A stretch of 64,000 nucleotides of DNA, taken from positions 31,985-95,984 of the forward strand of contig NZ_FOIF01000004.1 in NCBI RefSeq assembly GCF_900111575.1, read 5' to 3'. Each line of letters begins with the position of its first letter. Position 1 is the stretch's first letter. Shown here piece after piece: positions 17,759-27,176 of the stretch. The translations under genes were made by a program, and so were the position numbers. Under the pieces are notes generated by a model that was not told the DNA's origin, made no database searches, and worked only from the letters and a program-made list of their open reading frames with translations. The DNA comes from Anaerobranca gottschalkii DSM 13577 (GTDB taxonomy: Bacteria; Bacillota; Proteinivoracia; Proteinivoracales; Proteinivoracaceae).

Positions 17759-18768
17759 ATCCTTTTAACAGATTCTCTAATAATAAATTCATAAGGGAAG
17801 TAGATAGTTTTTTCTACCGGTTCATTATTCATCAATTTACTTAATTGTTTACCTGCTTCATAGCCCATAAGATAAAAGTCTTGTCTTATCGTTGTCAGGG
17901 GAGGAGTCGTATATTTAGATAAAGGTATATCATCAAAGCCGATAATAGAAATTTGATCCGGCACCTTTATATTTAAATCTGTCAAAGCTCTCATCGCCCC
18001 AATTGCCATCATATCACTGGCACAAAAAATAGCTGTTATATCAGGATTTTCCTTTAATAATTTTTTTGTATACTGATATCCTTTTTCTTCTAGGTAATCA
18101 GCATAAACAATCAAATTATCATCAAATTTAATATTATTTTCAATTAAAGCTGCTTTATAGCCCCTTTCCCTTTCTATAGAAACTGTTGCCTCTTTTCTTC
18201 CGTTAATCATAGCAATTTTTTTATGATTCAAGCTAATTAAATATTCTACAGCTTCTTTAGAACCTTGGTAATTATCAATGGAAATATTGCATGTTCTTTT
18301 ACCCTCTACATGAACATCGATAAATACACAGGGGAAATCAGCTTCTATAAGCTCTGAAAAATAAGGATCATCTGTCCTGATTCCGTTTAAAACAGCCCCT
18401 CCTATATTATGTTCGTTACAAAATTGCAGATAAGACTTTTCTTTTTGTTTTGCAGAACTTGTAGTAAAAAGGGCAACTTCATGGTTAATCGTTTCTGCAA
18501 AGGCATACATCCCACTTAATAAACTATAGACAATATTATCCTTTCCTCCATCCTTTTCTAGACCTGAAAGTATTATCGCTAAAGTATTATTTTTTTGTTT
18601 AACTAAACTTTTAGCTGACTGATTTGGAATATAACCCATTTCTTTAGCTATTTTGAGAATTTGGGCTTTAGTAGTAGGGCTTACATCACTGTAGTTGTTT
18701 AATGCCCTAGATACAGTAGTTATTGATTTACCTGCAGCTTTTGCTACATCTTTTATAGTAGGCACCAA
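17755..18768 (-). CDS. LacI family repressor of the disaccharide phosphorylase operon
   Basis: This 337-residue DNA-binding regulator has the N-terminal helix-turn-helix TIKDVAKAAGKSITTVSRAL and hinge YIPNQSAKSLVKQKNNTLA, followed by a periplasmic-binding-protein-like sugar domain (IFCASDMMAIGAMRAL, ISIIGFDDIPLSKYTTPPLT). The start is TTG 18768, or the next codon GTG 18765, both near AGGGGGTG. It lies directly upstream of the GH65 operon in the same direction, and the twin AAAACGTTTT operators between them are the natural targets. The inducer is probably the disaccharide or a related sugar. Confidence 0.92.
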   Translation of the reverse strand: MVPTIKDVAKAAGKSITTVSRALNNYSDVSPTTKAQILKIAKEMGYIPNQSAKSLVKQKNNTLAIILSGLEKDGGKDNIVYSLLSGMYAFAETINHEVALFTTSSAKQKEKSYLQFCNEHNIGGAVLNGIRTDDPYFSELIEADFPCVFIDVHVEGKRTCNISIDNYQGSKEAVEYLISLNHKKIAMINGRKEATVSIERERGYKAALIENNIKFDDNLIVYADYLEEKGYQYTKKLLKENPDITAIFCASDMMAIGAMRALTDLNIKVPDQISIIGFDDIPLSKYTTPPLTTIRQDFYLMGYEAGKQLSKLMNNEPVEKTIYFPYEFIIRESVKRI

Positions 18769-18774
18769 AAAATC

Positions 18775-18843
18775 ACCCCCTAAAACCTTTGTTTTAATTT
18801 AGTATATACTATTTTTTTACTAAATTCATCAGTTTTAGGGGGT
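18775..18843 (-). promoter_or_regulatory. Nested inverted repeat covering the lacI ribosome-binding site
   Basis: ACCCCCTAAAAC (18775-18786) and its exact inverse at 18832-18843 enclose a second pair, AATTTAGTA (18796-18804) and TACTAAATT (18818-18826). On the minus strand the 3' arm contains the AGGGGGT ribosome site of the regulator gene and is followed by GATTTTTT. It may end transcripts from the DUF3798 importer operon or hide the ribosome site in read-through RNA. Confidence 0.5.
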
Positions 18844-18849
18844 TTTCCT

Positions 18850-19917
18850 TTATTTTTTCTTACTACCCTTCCATGCGTGGATGGCTAAGGCTACTGCAAT
18901 AACTCCATAAGCTACAAAGACCCTAAAAAATTCTCCCACTTGTGGATCACCTAAAAGTTTTTGTCCTGCCAATGGGGAAATGATAAATAAAGTATGGAAT
19001 AAAAAGGTGCCTAATATTGCATGACCGATGGTAGCTTTAGTTACCGAAGCTCCTCCTATTAGAATAGATGCTACAGCAAAGGTCCCAACTTGTTCATGAC
19101 TACCAAAGGTGTTTAGTGTCCCTATACTTTGTAAAAATATTAATTGTCCCCATGCTGCAAGGATTGTAGAAATAATTATTGCTTTTATTCTCGTTTTATC
19201 TACATCAATCCCCGCTATCGCTGCTATGTACATATTACTCCCTACACTTCTGAAATCTTGCCCTAACTTACTTTTCATTAAAAACCTTATAAAAAGACAA
19301 AGTAAAACTATGCATATAATAGTAAGGATAGGAATAAAAATCATCCCAATATTTATACTTAATGGATTATCCAATGCCCTCCTAATTCCCTTTAAGTCTA
19401 TGGAGTTTCTCAATCCCACCCCTAATGATAACAATAAAACTTCATTGGACATAGGAATTATTGTCCCTACCATTACCAAAAAGACCAATTGGTATAAACC
19501 ATTGGCAAAAAATCCTAAAATCATTCCAGTAATCATTTCTTTTCCCTTAGCTTTGTTTAATACCAAACCCACTAAGTAACCAAATAGTATTGCAATAGGA
19601 GTAGATAAAAGTATAGATAGACCAAACCCGGCAAACCCAGGTATTTCCCAATGGGTAATCATTATCACAGCCACTTGTCCTGCCATTGCCCCTAATACTA
19701 TCCCAAAATTTAATCCAAGACCTGCCATAATAGGAATAATTAAAGAAATAACTAAAAAGGAGTTTCTAGCCATCCGCAAAATTATTTCTCTGATAAGAAA
19801 TGTCATAGTTGTATCTGCAACCATAATACCCAAAATACAGATGATAGAAAAAAATATTGGAACAGCATTCTTTTTTAGTAAATCTAAAAAAATATTTTTA
19901 AATCTAGGGTGTAGCAT
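18850..19917 (-). CDS. ABC importer permease 2 of the DUF3798 system
   Basis: This 355-residue integral membrane protein has eight or more spans and belongs to the branched-chain/ribose/nucleoside importer permease class, as shown by KSKLGQDFRSVGSNMYIAAIAGIDVDKTRIKAIIIST. Its ATG overlaps the stop of the previous permease by one base (TAATG). It closes the operon binding protein, ATPase, permease, permease. The two permeases are related but not identical and should form a heterodimer. Ligand unknown. Confidence 0.85.
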   Translation of the reverse strand: MLHPRFKNIFLDLLKKNAVPIFFSIICILGIMVADTTMTFLIREIILRMARNSFLVISLIIPIMAGLGLNFGIVLGAMAGQVAVIMITHWEIPGFAGFGLSILLSTPIAILFGYLVGLVLNKAKGKEMITGMILGFFANGLYQLVFLVMVGTIIPMSNEVLLLSLGVGLRNSIDLKGIRRALDNPLSINIGMIFIPILTIICIVLLCLFIRFLMKSKLGQDFRSVGSNMYIAAIAGIDVDKTRIKAIIISTILAAWGQLIFLQSIGTLNTFGSHEQVGTFAVASILIGGASVTKATIGHAILGTFLFHTLFIISPLAGQKLLGDPQVGEFFRVFVAYGVIAVALAIHAWKGSKKK

Positions 19918-20963
19918 TAGTGTTCACCTCCAGACTTTCTAGTTAAGGCATATAAAATTATTCCGTTCATAATGATTATTCTTGTTACTTCTGAAAGGTT
20001 TCCTGTTATCAATTCATTGGCTATAGGAAGGGCAATAACTAAAAGGGATTGAAATAAGAAAGTTCCTACTATACATTGGGTTATTGTCCCTTTTTTCAAT
20101 GTTGCTCCACCAATTAAAATCGATGCAACTACTGGAAAAGCCATGAATAGAGGTGCTAAGTATAGTTGTAAAAAGCCAAAGGATTGGGCATAAACTAAAA
20201 TTCCCACTGCCCCTAATACTGTTGATAAAATAATCCCTAATATCCGATATCTGTCCACATTTAAACCACAGGCTTTAGCAAAGGCTGGATTACTTCCAAC
20301 AACTTTCATTGCAATACCTGTTTTAGTTTTATGGAATAATCCCATGGCAATACAAAAGAGAGCAAAGGTTAATAATAACCCAGTCGGTATAGTTACCCCA
20401 AATAATGAAAATTTCAAGAAATCATTTAACACTTTATCAAATATGTCTTGTATTGATATCGTTACCCTTAAACCAACTCCACCATAGGGCCAAATCATTA
20501 GGGGACTAGTAAAGGGAGCCCTTGCCCAAAACATACAAATCCCGGAAACTACTGAAAAGCCCAAATAAGTACCTACTAACATTTCTTGTCCTTTAACCTT
20601 GTTTAACAATAGGCCATATAAATATCCACTGAATATACTTAAAGGTAATGAGATTAAAATAGCTAAAATAAATCCCATAAAACCTACAAAACCTAGTTCT
20701 ATTGATATAACTGCCCCTAACAATCCACAGATGATTCCTAAAGGTAAGCCAAAGTTAGGTCCTGCACCAACCCGAATGGATGGTATCATTGCCAGCACCA
20801 ATATGCCATTCATTCCAGTTCTAACAAGCATACTGCCAATAATTTGAGTCATCTGTAACTTTAAAATATAACCGGTGATAATTAGGGATAAAAGAAAAGC
20901 ACCGATGATTAACCTAGGCCAGCCGACCTGTTCTATTACTTTTTGCAATTTCCCTTTATCCAT
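19917..20963 (-). CDS. ABC importer permease 1 of the DUF3798 system
   Basis: This 348-residue membrane protein is of the same class as its downstream neighbour; the motif KTKTGIAMKVVGSNPAFAKACGLNVDRYRILGIILST is the cytoplasmic loop region that contacts the ATPase. The N-terminal ATG overlaps the ATPase gene end by 8 bases. Both permeases have the sequence order LxVxMIPSIRxGxGxNFGxxLG near the N-terminus, supporting a paired origin. Confidence 0.85.
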   Translation of the reverse strand: MDKGKLQKVIEQVGWPRLIIGAFLLSLIITGYILKLQMTQIIGSMLVRTGMNGILVLAMIPSIRVGAGPNFGLPLGIICGLLGAVISIELGFVGFMGFILAILISLPLSIFSGYLYGLLLNKVKGQEMLVGTYLGFSVVSGICMFWARAPFTSPLMIWPYGGVGLRVTISIQDIFDKVLNDFLKFSLFGVTIPTGLLLTFALFCIAMGLFHKTKTGIAMKVVGSNPAFAKACGLNVDRYRILGIILSTVLGAVGILVYAQSFGFLQLYLAPLFMAFPVVASILIGGATLKKGTITQCIVGTFLFQSLLVIALPIANELITGNLSEVTRIIIMNGIILYALTRKSGGEH

Positions 20964-22542
20964 TTTGCTCCACCTCCTCCACCTGATCTAAAGTTCCTGC
21001 CATCAATAGACCATATTTTATATCTGAATCTTCCGGTTTGAGAATTCCCACATTCTTTCCTTGATATATGATTGCTACTCTATGACAAATAGACCGTAGT
21101 TCCCCTAATTCGCTGGATGTCATGATAATAGTCATACCCAACTCCTTATTGAGCTTTTTCAAAAGCTCTAATACTAAGTTCTTTGCCCCAATATCTATTC
21201 CCCTAGTAGGTTCTGAAACAAAGAGGAGCTTTGGTTCTAGTGTTAAAGCCCTGGCAATACAAACCTTTTGCTGATTACCTCCACTTAGTCTTTTGACAAT
21301 TTGTTTAGGCCCTGTACAGCGTATATCCAACATTTTTATCATTTCTTGAGTTTTTTCTCTAACAGCTTTCTTGTCTTCAAAATTTATCCCTAAAATCTTT
21401 CTAAAAAATTTGTTCTTTACTTGTTGAGCTGCAATACAGATGTTTTCCTCTATACTATCATCTAATAGTAGCCCAACACCCCGGCGATCTTCCGATACAA
21501 AGGCAATACCCTTTTCCAATATTTTAGCGGGGTTATTTAGGGGAAGTTCCATTCCCTCAAGTTCCACTTTTCCTCTACTAGGATAAAGACCCATAATTCC
21601 ATTGGCTATTCCTATTTTCCCATGTCCTGCTAATCCGCCAATACCGATAATTTCTCCCTTCTTAACTTCTAGAGAAAAACCTTCTACCTGTTCTCCCGGC
21701 ATATCTACATAAAGATCAGTAATTTTTAAAATAACTTCATCCTTCCCTATATTATCTTTCTCACTGATAATTCTGTTGATCTTACGACCTACCATAAGTT
21801 CTGCCAGTTTAGCTACAGTAGCCTGTTCTTTATCAATAGTTGCTACTTGTTCTCCATCCCTGAGTACCGTAATTCTATGGGCCACTTCAATTACTTCATC
21901 TAATCTATGGGTAATAAATAGTATTGAAATACCTGTTGCCGCTAAATTTTTCATTGTAGCTAAAAGGACTTCTGCCTCTTTTTCAGTTAAAACTGCTGTC
22001 GGTTCATCAAATACTAAGATTTTGATATTCTTCTTATCTATTTCCCTGGCAATTTCCACAAACTGCATATGTCCAACCGGCAACCCTGCTACAGGAAGAT
22101 ATTCATCTATAGTCATTCCAGTTTTCTCTAATGCTTCCTGACTTTCTCTATTCATTTGTTCATAGTCTAATGTTTCTAGTTTTTGACCTAAAACTTTACT
22201 TAAAAGGTTAGGTTTTGTAATTTCTCTATTTAATTTAATATTTTCAGTTACAGTGAAATTAGGTAATAGCATGAATTCTTGATGTACCATGCCAATTCCC
22301 AGTTCCATAGCTTTATGTGGACTTTGTATTTCCACTTTTTTCCCTTCTATGTAGATTTCCCCAGAGTATCCACCGGTTTCATGGATAACTGGCATACCAA
22401 ATAATATATTCATTAAAGTAGATTTCCCTGCTCCATTTTCTCCTACTATAGCATGAATTTCACCTGGTGCAATTTCTAAATTTATCCCTTTTAAAACAGG
22501 ATTTTGATAATATTCTTTTCGGATATCCTTTAATTTGATCAC
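20956..22542 (-). CDS. ABC importer ATPase with two nucleotide-binding domains
   Basis: This 528-residue protein is a fused double ATPase like RbsA, MglA or NupA. The first domain has GENGAGKST near residue 35 and LVFDEPTAVLTEKEAEV; its signature is the weak VAGLPVGHMQFVEIAREI. The second has the degenerate Walker A GLAGHGKIG, the signature LSGGNQQKVCIARAL and LFVSEPTRGIDIGAKN. The start is GTG 22542 behind GGGGGAG. It drives the two permeases encoded downstream; the binding protein lies upstream across a strong hairpin. Confidence 0.92.
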   Translation of the reverse strand: MIKLKDIRKEYYQNPVLKGINLEIAPGEIHAIVGENGAGKSTLMNILFGMPVIHETGGYSGEIYIEGKKVEIQSPHKAMELGIGMVHQEFMLLPNFTVTENIKLNREITKPNLLSKVLGQKLETLDYEQMNRESQEALEKTGMTIDEYLPVAGLPVGHMQFVEIAREIDKKNIKILVFDEPTAVLTEKEAEVLLATMKNLAATGISILFITHRLDEVIEVAHRITVLRDGEQVATIDKEQATVAKLAELMVGRKINRIISEKDNIGKDEVILKITDLYVDMPGEQVEGFSLEVKKGEIIGIGGLAGHGKIGIANGIMGLYPSRGKVELEGMELPLNNPAKILEKGIAFVSEDRRGVGLLLDDSIEENICIAAQQVKNKFFRKILGINFEDKKAVREKTQEMIKMLDIRCTGPKQIVKRLSGGNQQKVCIARALTLEPKLLFVSEPTRGIDIGAKNLVLELLKKLNKELGMTIIMTSSELGELRSICHRVAIIYQGKNVGILKPEDSDIKYGLLMAGTLDQVEEVEQNG

Positions 22543-22582
22543 ATTGCTCCCCCTTTCTATAAACTAAGTAGTATTAGTAATA

Positions 22583-22618
22583 GATAAAGCCCAATTAAAT
22601 TTTTTATTGGGCTTTATC
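22583..22618 (-). terminator. Hairpin between the DUF3798 binding protein and ATPase genes
   Basis: GATAAAGCCCAAT and its exact inverse ATTGGGCTTTATC flank a 10-base loop. It lacks a T run on the minus strand and probably lets the binding protein be made in excess of the membrane parts. Confidence 0.6.
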
Positions 22619-22648
22619 TTTAATACTCGTAAATCTTAAAAATAGGAA

Positions 22649-23761
22649 CTAAAATACTATAGAATCAACAACAAATAGATAGAAATTATCTGTTCCTTTT
22701 AATAATTCTAATTGTACTTCTCCTCCAACTGCTTCATTAAATTTTTTTTGTAAGATATCGTAATTAACCCCATCTACTTCCCCTTTAGCTAACGCCACTC
22801 CATATTCAGTAGCAGCCCAAATAATTGCCATATTAGCAGGAGCTTTCCATGTAGCCATACGGCCTGCATTACCAGCTTCGGCAACTTTAGCTTTAATTTG
22901 TTCAAACAAGTATTCTAAGTCCCCAGTTTTATCAGATGGTATTGACACCCCTAAAGCTCCTGGGTAGGCATGGTAAGGACTAGGACAACACTGTTCTGGA
23001 AAAATAGCTTTATTTTTTAGTACTTCCCTAATTAAAGGCTCTTGCATAGCACAGTTAGTACCAAAGAAAGCTGTATTTGGACCATGAACTTCTACTTGTC
23101 TTGAAACATCTTCTAAAATAAATTGTTGGGTACCGGGGATACCAGCATCTCCTAAAGGATCTGGAGCATCAACTTCGATAAACTCGATACCTAATTTTTC
23201 AGCTGTTTCCCTTAATTTATCCCGACGGCTTGCTAACAGTTCATATGACATATGTCTAGGGAAAGAATAATGGATAAATTTCTCTGCTCCCATAGCTTTA
23301 GCTTGTTCCATTATAGAAACTCCCCTGAATAAATTATCTGTTTCTAACACAATGTCAGCATACTTAGCTATCATTGCTGGATCTTCATGGGGAACTCCAA
23401 CTATAAAGAACACATCATCCCTTGTTTCTCTAACTTGCTCGATAGCTGCAGCTGTACCAGGTACTCCTTGAACAATAACTATAACTTTTACTAAAGGATC
23501 AGCAGCTAAGTTAACAATATTAGCAATAGTAGTTTCTTGTTCTTTTGTAAAGTTGTCTGGATAGGTTACATGTTTAATTACATCTTCACCATATTTTTTC
23601 ACCATATCCTGAGCTGCTACGAATTCTTCCTCCCCTTGGGAAACGGTACCGGTCACAATCCCAATCCTAAATTTGTCTTCTTTTACTTCACTTTTACCAC
23701 CACAACCTAATAAGGCAAAAATTAGTAATCCTGTTAAAAGAACACATAAAATCTTTCTCAA
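22649..23761 (-). CDS. DUF3798 family solute-binding lipoprotein
   Basis: This 370-residue extracellular lipoprotein starts at TTG 23761 behind AAGGAGGG and has the signal KILCVLLTGLLIFALLGCGG with its lipobox cysteine at residue 20. The mature protein (FRIGIVTGTVSQGEEEFVAA, QGVPGTAAAIEQVRETRDDV, FIHYSFPRHMSYELLASRRD, FFGTNCAMQEPL) matches the family known as DUF3798, which is related to sugar and BMP binding folds but has no settled ligand. It leads an ABC importer operon with a double ATPase and two permeases. Nothing nearby reveals the substrate. Confidence 0.85.
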   Translation of the reverse strand: MRKILCVLLTGLLIFALLGCGGKSEVKEDKFRIGIVTGTVSQGEEEFVAAQDMVKKYGEDVIKHVTYPDNFTKEQETTIANIVNLAADPLVKVIVIVQGVPGTAAAIEQVRETRDDVFFIVGVPHEDPAMIAKYADIVLETDNLFRGVSIMEQAKAMGAEKFIHYSFPRHMSYELLASRRDKLRETAEKLGIEFIEVDAPDPLGDAGIPGTQQFILEDVSRQVEVHGPNTAFFGTNCAMQEPLIREVLKNKAIFPEQCCPSPYHAYPGALGVSIPSDKTGDLEYLFEQIKAKVAEAGNAGRMATWKAPANMAIIWAATEYGVALAKGEVDGVNYDILQKKFNEAVGGEVQLELLKGTDNFYLFVVDSIVF

Positions 23762-23836
23762 AAAAATCCCTCCTTAATTTTGAGTTATCTATATATATTA
23801 AAGTTTTATGTTTAATATGCCATTGTATCTTAACAC

Positions 23837-23872
23837 ACAAAAAAAATAGCTTGTTGTATTGCACAACAAGCT
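23837..23872 (-). terminator. Terminator of the VanY-like gene
   Basis: On the minus strand AGCTTGTTGT, a five-base loop and ACAACAAGCT are followed by ATTTTTTTT. Confidence 0.8.
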
Positions 23873-24832
23873 TTAGTTATTAACATAGATAATTTCTCTT
23901 TTTAAGTTTTGAGGAAGTTCTTTTAAGAATTGATTTAAAGTTAAACCAGATTCTTTCCATTCCTTTGCCTTTTCTACACCTATATAGCGATAATGCCATG
24001 GTTCAAAAATATAGCCTGTAATACTTTCTTTTCCTTCTGGATAACTTAGAACGAATCCATATTTATAGGCATTTTCCATTAGCCATTTTCCTGCTGAAGT
24101 ATTGGCAAAACTTTGATTTAAGCTACCCTCTGGTCTTTCTACAAAATCCACAGTTGTACCAAGCTGATGTTCAGATGTCCCTGGTTTAGCTGAAATCCTA
24201 TTTGCCATTTCTTCTCCATATCTTAATACATGATTATTATAAATTTGTTTTTGGGTTTCATAATCTCTAAAAGCAGATGCTACGTACAAAGTAATTCCTT
24301 CTTCTTTTGCATCTTTCCACATTTTTTCTAAATAATAGGCAGCTTCTTTTCGTAAATAGTATCTCCATTGTGGTCTCGACAATAAATATTTTGGTAATTC
24401 CACTAAATCAGAAGGTCGATAATTACCTAAACTGACATTTTTAGTAACCAAAGTTAAAATATCATCAGGGTCAAGTGCTAGATATTGTTGATCTTCAAGG
24501 ACAAATTTTGCCATAATTGTCGCTGATTCCTCTGGTTTAAAACTATACTTAAGTTCAGTAGATAATAATTTCCCATCTAAGTACCACCCGTCGAAAATAT
24601 AGTTTTCTTTAGGTATTGCTTCAATAAATACTTCATCCCCTTTATTAAAAGTACCTCCTCCTAAAACACTTCCTCCTTCATTCCTAGATACTAATAGGCG
24701 AATTTGAAGTTCTTGTGGAGTTTTACTTTCTATCAAATTTTCTGAACGGGCACTCAATATATTATTTAATAAATTAAAGGAAACAAGGATTACTACTATT
24801 GATATAAATATATATAATCTTCCATTTTTCAT
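23873..24832 (-). CDS. VanY-type D-alanyl-D-alanine carboxypeptidase with an N-terminal repeat domain
   Basis: This 319-residue exported protein has an N-terminal anchor (LYIFISIVVILVSFNLLNNI). Residues about 45-110 (NEGGSVLGGGTFNKGDEVFI, NYIFDGWYLDGKLL) form a bacterial repeat domain of the type seen in surface proteins. The C-terminal half carries the peptidase motifs YVASAFRDYETQKQIY, GTSEHQLGTTVDF and EPWHYRYIG, which hold the zinc ligands and catalytic residues of M15B carboxypeptidases. It trims the last D-Ala from peptidoglycan stem peptides. It is a single gene; no vancomycin-resistance genes are nearby, so a wall-remodelling role is more likely. Confidence 0.88.
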   Translation of the reverse strand: MKNGRLYIFISIVVILVSFNLLNNILSARSENLIESKTPQELQIRLLVSRNEGGSVLGGGTFNKGDEVFIEAIPKENYIFDGWYLDGKLLSTELKYSFKPEESATIMAKFVLEDQQYLALDPDDILTLVTKNVSLGNYRPSDLVELPKYLLSRPQWRYYLRKEAAYYLEKMWKDAKEEGITLYVASAFRDYETQKQIYNNHVLRYGEEMANRISAKPGTSEHQLGTTVDFVERPEGSLNQSFANTSAGKWLMENAYKYGFVLSYPEGKESITGYIFEPWHYRYIGVEKAKEWKESGLTLNQFLKELPQNLKREIIYVNN

Positions 24833-24946
24833 GGCAATCTCCCTCTCGCTAAGTTATATAAATTAATTCGCTATAAAAGTCTAAAAACCTGCTAAAACTT
24901 CTAAGATAAAAGAAATATTTTTCCGGGTTTATTTTCAAAATATTAG

Positions 24947-24974
24947 TTACATTTCTCTAATCATCTGATATAAT
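24947..24974 (+). promoter_or_regulatory. Promoter of the 25-28 kb ABC exporter operon
   Basis: TTACAT (24947-24952) and TATAAT (24969-24974) are 16 bases apart, 34 bases before the ATPase start. Confidence 0.5.
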
Positions 24975-25008
24975 TAACATAACTGTATAAAAAAGGGAGA
25001 GATTTGTT

Positions 25009-25944
25009 ATGGGTTTTGTAGAGGTAAAGGAATTAACAAAAAAATACGGTAATTTTACCGCTGTAGACAAGATAAGCTTTACTATAAACAAAGGAGAAAT
25101 TTTTGGTCTTTTAGGGCCTAATGGTGCTGGAAAAACCACTACTATCTCAATCCTAGCTACATTATTAGAACCTACCTCTGGGGATATTGTCGTCGATAAT
25201 TACAGTGTTAAAAAACATCCTAATAAAGTACGGGAAATGTTAGGGTTTGTCCCCCAAGAAATCGCCCTCTATCACTCATTAAGTGCCATAGAAAACCTTA
25301 CTTTTTGGGGAAGAATGTATAACCTTAAAGAAAAAGAACTAAAGAAAAGGGTTGATTATGTTTTAGATTTGGTTAGTCTAAGTCAAAGGGCAAAGGAACC
25401 TATAAAAAATTATTCCGGTGGTATGAAAAGGAGAATTAACATAGCAGTAGGTCTTTTACACAATCCAAGGCTATTGTTAATGGATGAACCTACTGTAGGA
25501 GTTGACCCCCAATCACGGAATAACATATTAGAAACTGTAAAAAATTTAAGCAAAGATGGTATTACTGTAATTTATACCAGCCACTACATGGAAGAAATTG
25601 AATACCTCTGTGATAAGGTAGCTATTATGGATAGTGGTGAAATTAAAGCTCAAGGAACAGTTGAAGAATTAAAGGCAATAGTAGGGAATAAAGATACTAT
25701 CAAGGTTTTTCTGCAAAGACCCCTCTCCAGTGAAAAAATAACAATATTAAAAAATACCTTTAATTTCAAAGGAGAATTTACCGATAAAGAAATTTCTTTT
25801 CTAGTGGATAACGGTAGTGATCAATTAGTGGATATCTTAGGAAAATTACAATCTCTAGGGGTAGAAGTAAAATCTGTTGATATAATTAAACCAAATTTAG
25901 AAAAAGTATTTCTACACCTTACCGGAAAGTCTTTAAGGGATTAG
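25009..25944 (+). CDS. ABC-2 exporter ATP-binding protein
   Basis: This 311-residue ATPase has Walker A GPNGAGKT near residue 39, signature YSGGMKRRINIAVGL, Walker B LLLMDEPTVGVDPQ and the switch histidine in YTSHYMEE. It is of the DrrA/Nod-type drug or antibiotic exporter class. AAAGGGAGAG lies ahead of ATG 25009. It is followed 11 bases later by two permease genes and supplies their energy. The exported compound is unknown. Confidence 0.9.
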   Translation: MGFVEVKELTKKYGNFTAVDKISFTINKGEIFGLLGPNGAGKTTTISILATLLEPTSGDIVVDNYSVKKHPNKVREMLGFVPQEIALYHSLSAIENLTFWGRMYNLKEKELKKRVDYVLDLVSLSQRAKEPIKNYSGGMKRRINIAVGLLHNPRLLLMDEPTVGVDPQSRNNILETVKNLSKDGITVIYTSHYMEEIEYLCDKVAIMDSGEIKAQGTVEELKAIVGNKDTIKVFLQRPLSSEKITILKNTFNFKGEFTDKEISFLVDNGSDQLVDILGKLQSLGVEVKSVDIIKPNLEKVFLHLTGKSLRD

Positions 25945-25955
25945 AGGTGTTTATT

Positions 25956-27176
25956 ATGAAACCATTATATATAGGTCTTAAAGATATAATTATACTGGTT
26001 AGAGATAAAAAATCTTTATCCAGCCTAATAACTGCCCCTTTAATTTTAACTTTTATTTTAGGTTTTTCGTTAAATGCCCTGTGGGCACAGGGTAATGCTA
26101 ACAATCCTTTAGGTACATTATTAATATTAGACAATGATCAAGGGGGAACCTTTTCCCAGCTACTTATAAATGAGGTGTTTTTTTCCGATGAATTCAGCTC
26201 AAGGTTTGTTGTAGAAATCATTGAAGATAAGGCTACAGGAAAAGAACTTGTAAAAAGGGGAAAGGCTGTTGCTCTCCTCCAAATTCCCCATAGTTTTTCT
26301 CAAGATATTTTAGCAGGAAATCCAACAACTATAGAGATTTTAGGTGATAGTGGAAATGAATTTGTTCCCCCAGTTATTTTAAATGTAACAGAAATCTTTA
26401 TCGATGAAGTTTCAGTAAGATTCTTAGCTTCCGATGAAATCCAAAGGTTTTTAACCGGTGATGAAAAGGATTTAGAACTTATCAATACCTTCTTTGATAA
26501 ATTAGAAAAGAAAGAAAAGAGTATCGAGATTGCCAAAGATCTCCGTTTTGCAAGGACTCCTGATACAACAAATTCCGTTTCAGCAATGGGCTACTATTCT
26601 GCCGCCATGGCTGTCATGTACTTATTATTTAATGCTAATTTAGGTGGGAAAAGGATTCTAGAAGAAAATGAACAAAGAACCTGGCAACGGCTTAAAACTA
26701 CAGGTATTACCTCTTTAAAATTCATCTTTGGAAAAACTATTGGTATCTATTTTTCAGCATTATTACAAATCACTGTTTTAATTTTAGCTACATCTTTAGT
26801 CTATGGTGTAAAATGGGGAAACCCCCTATCAGTTTTCCTTTTTGCCTTAATTGTCGCCTTCGCAGCATCGGGTTTAGGAATATTTATAGCAGCTTTAGCT
26901 ACCTCTTCTACATCTGCCGACAATTTAGGAACCTTTATTATTTTAATAATGTCTGCCATCGGTGGTTCTATGTGGCCAGTATATGGTATGCCACCCTTTA
27001 TGAAGTTTTTAAGTAATTTTACTTTTAACCACTGGGCTTTAGACGGTTTTACAAAAATAATGTTTTTAAATTTCCATATAAATGATCTAACCACTAATAT
27101 TTTTTATCTATTTTTAATAGGTGTTATCCCTTTGACAATAGCTATTATAACCCTCAATAAAAGGGTGGTGAGTTAA
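25956..27176 (+). CDS. ABC-2 exporter permease A
   Basis: This 406-residue protein has one N-terminal membrane span, a large extracytoplasmic region and about five C-terminal spans ending with SAIGGSMWPVYGMPPFMK, the layout of the YhgE/Pip-related ABC-2 permeases. ATG 25956 is chosen over GTG 25947 because AGAGGTG lies just before it. It is paired with the next gene, which has the same architecture, so the two probably form a heterodimer. Confidence 0.85.
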   Translation: MKPLYIGLKDIIILVRDKKSLSSLITAPLILTFILGFSLNALWAQGNANNPLGTLLILDNDQGGTFSQLLINEVFFSDEFSSRFVVEIIEDKATGKELVKRGKAVALLQIPHSFSQDILAGNPTTIEILGDSGNEFVPPVILNVTEIFIDEVSVRFLASDEIQRFLTGDEKDLELINTFFDKLEKKEKSIEIAKDLRFARTPDTTNSVSAMGYYSAAMAVMYLLFNANLGGKRILEENEQRTWQRLKTTGITSLKFIFGKTIGIYFSALLQITVLILATSLVYGVKWGNPLSVFLFALIVAFAASGLGIFIAALATSSTSADNLGTFIILIMSAIGGSMWPVYGMPPFMKFLSNFTFNHWALDGFTKIMFLNFHINDLTTNIFYLFLIGVIPLTIAIITLNKRVVS

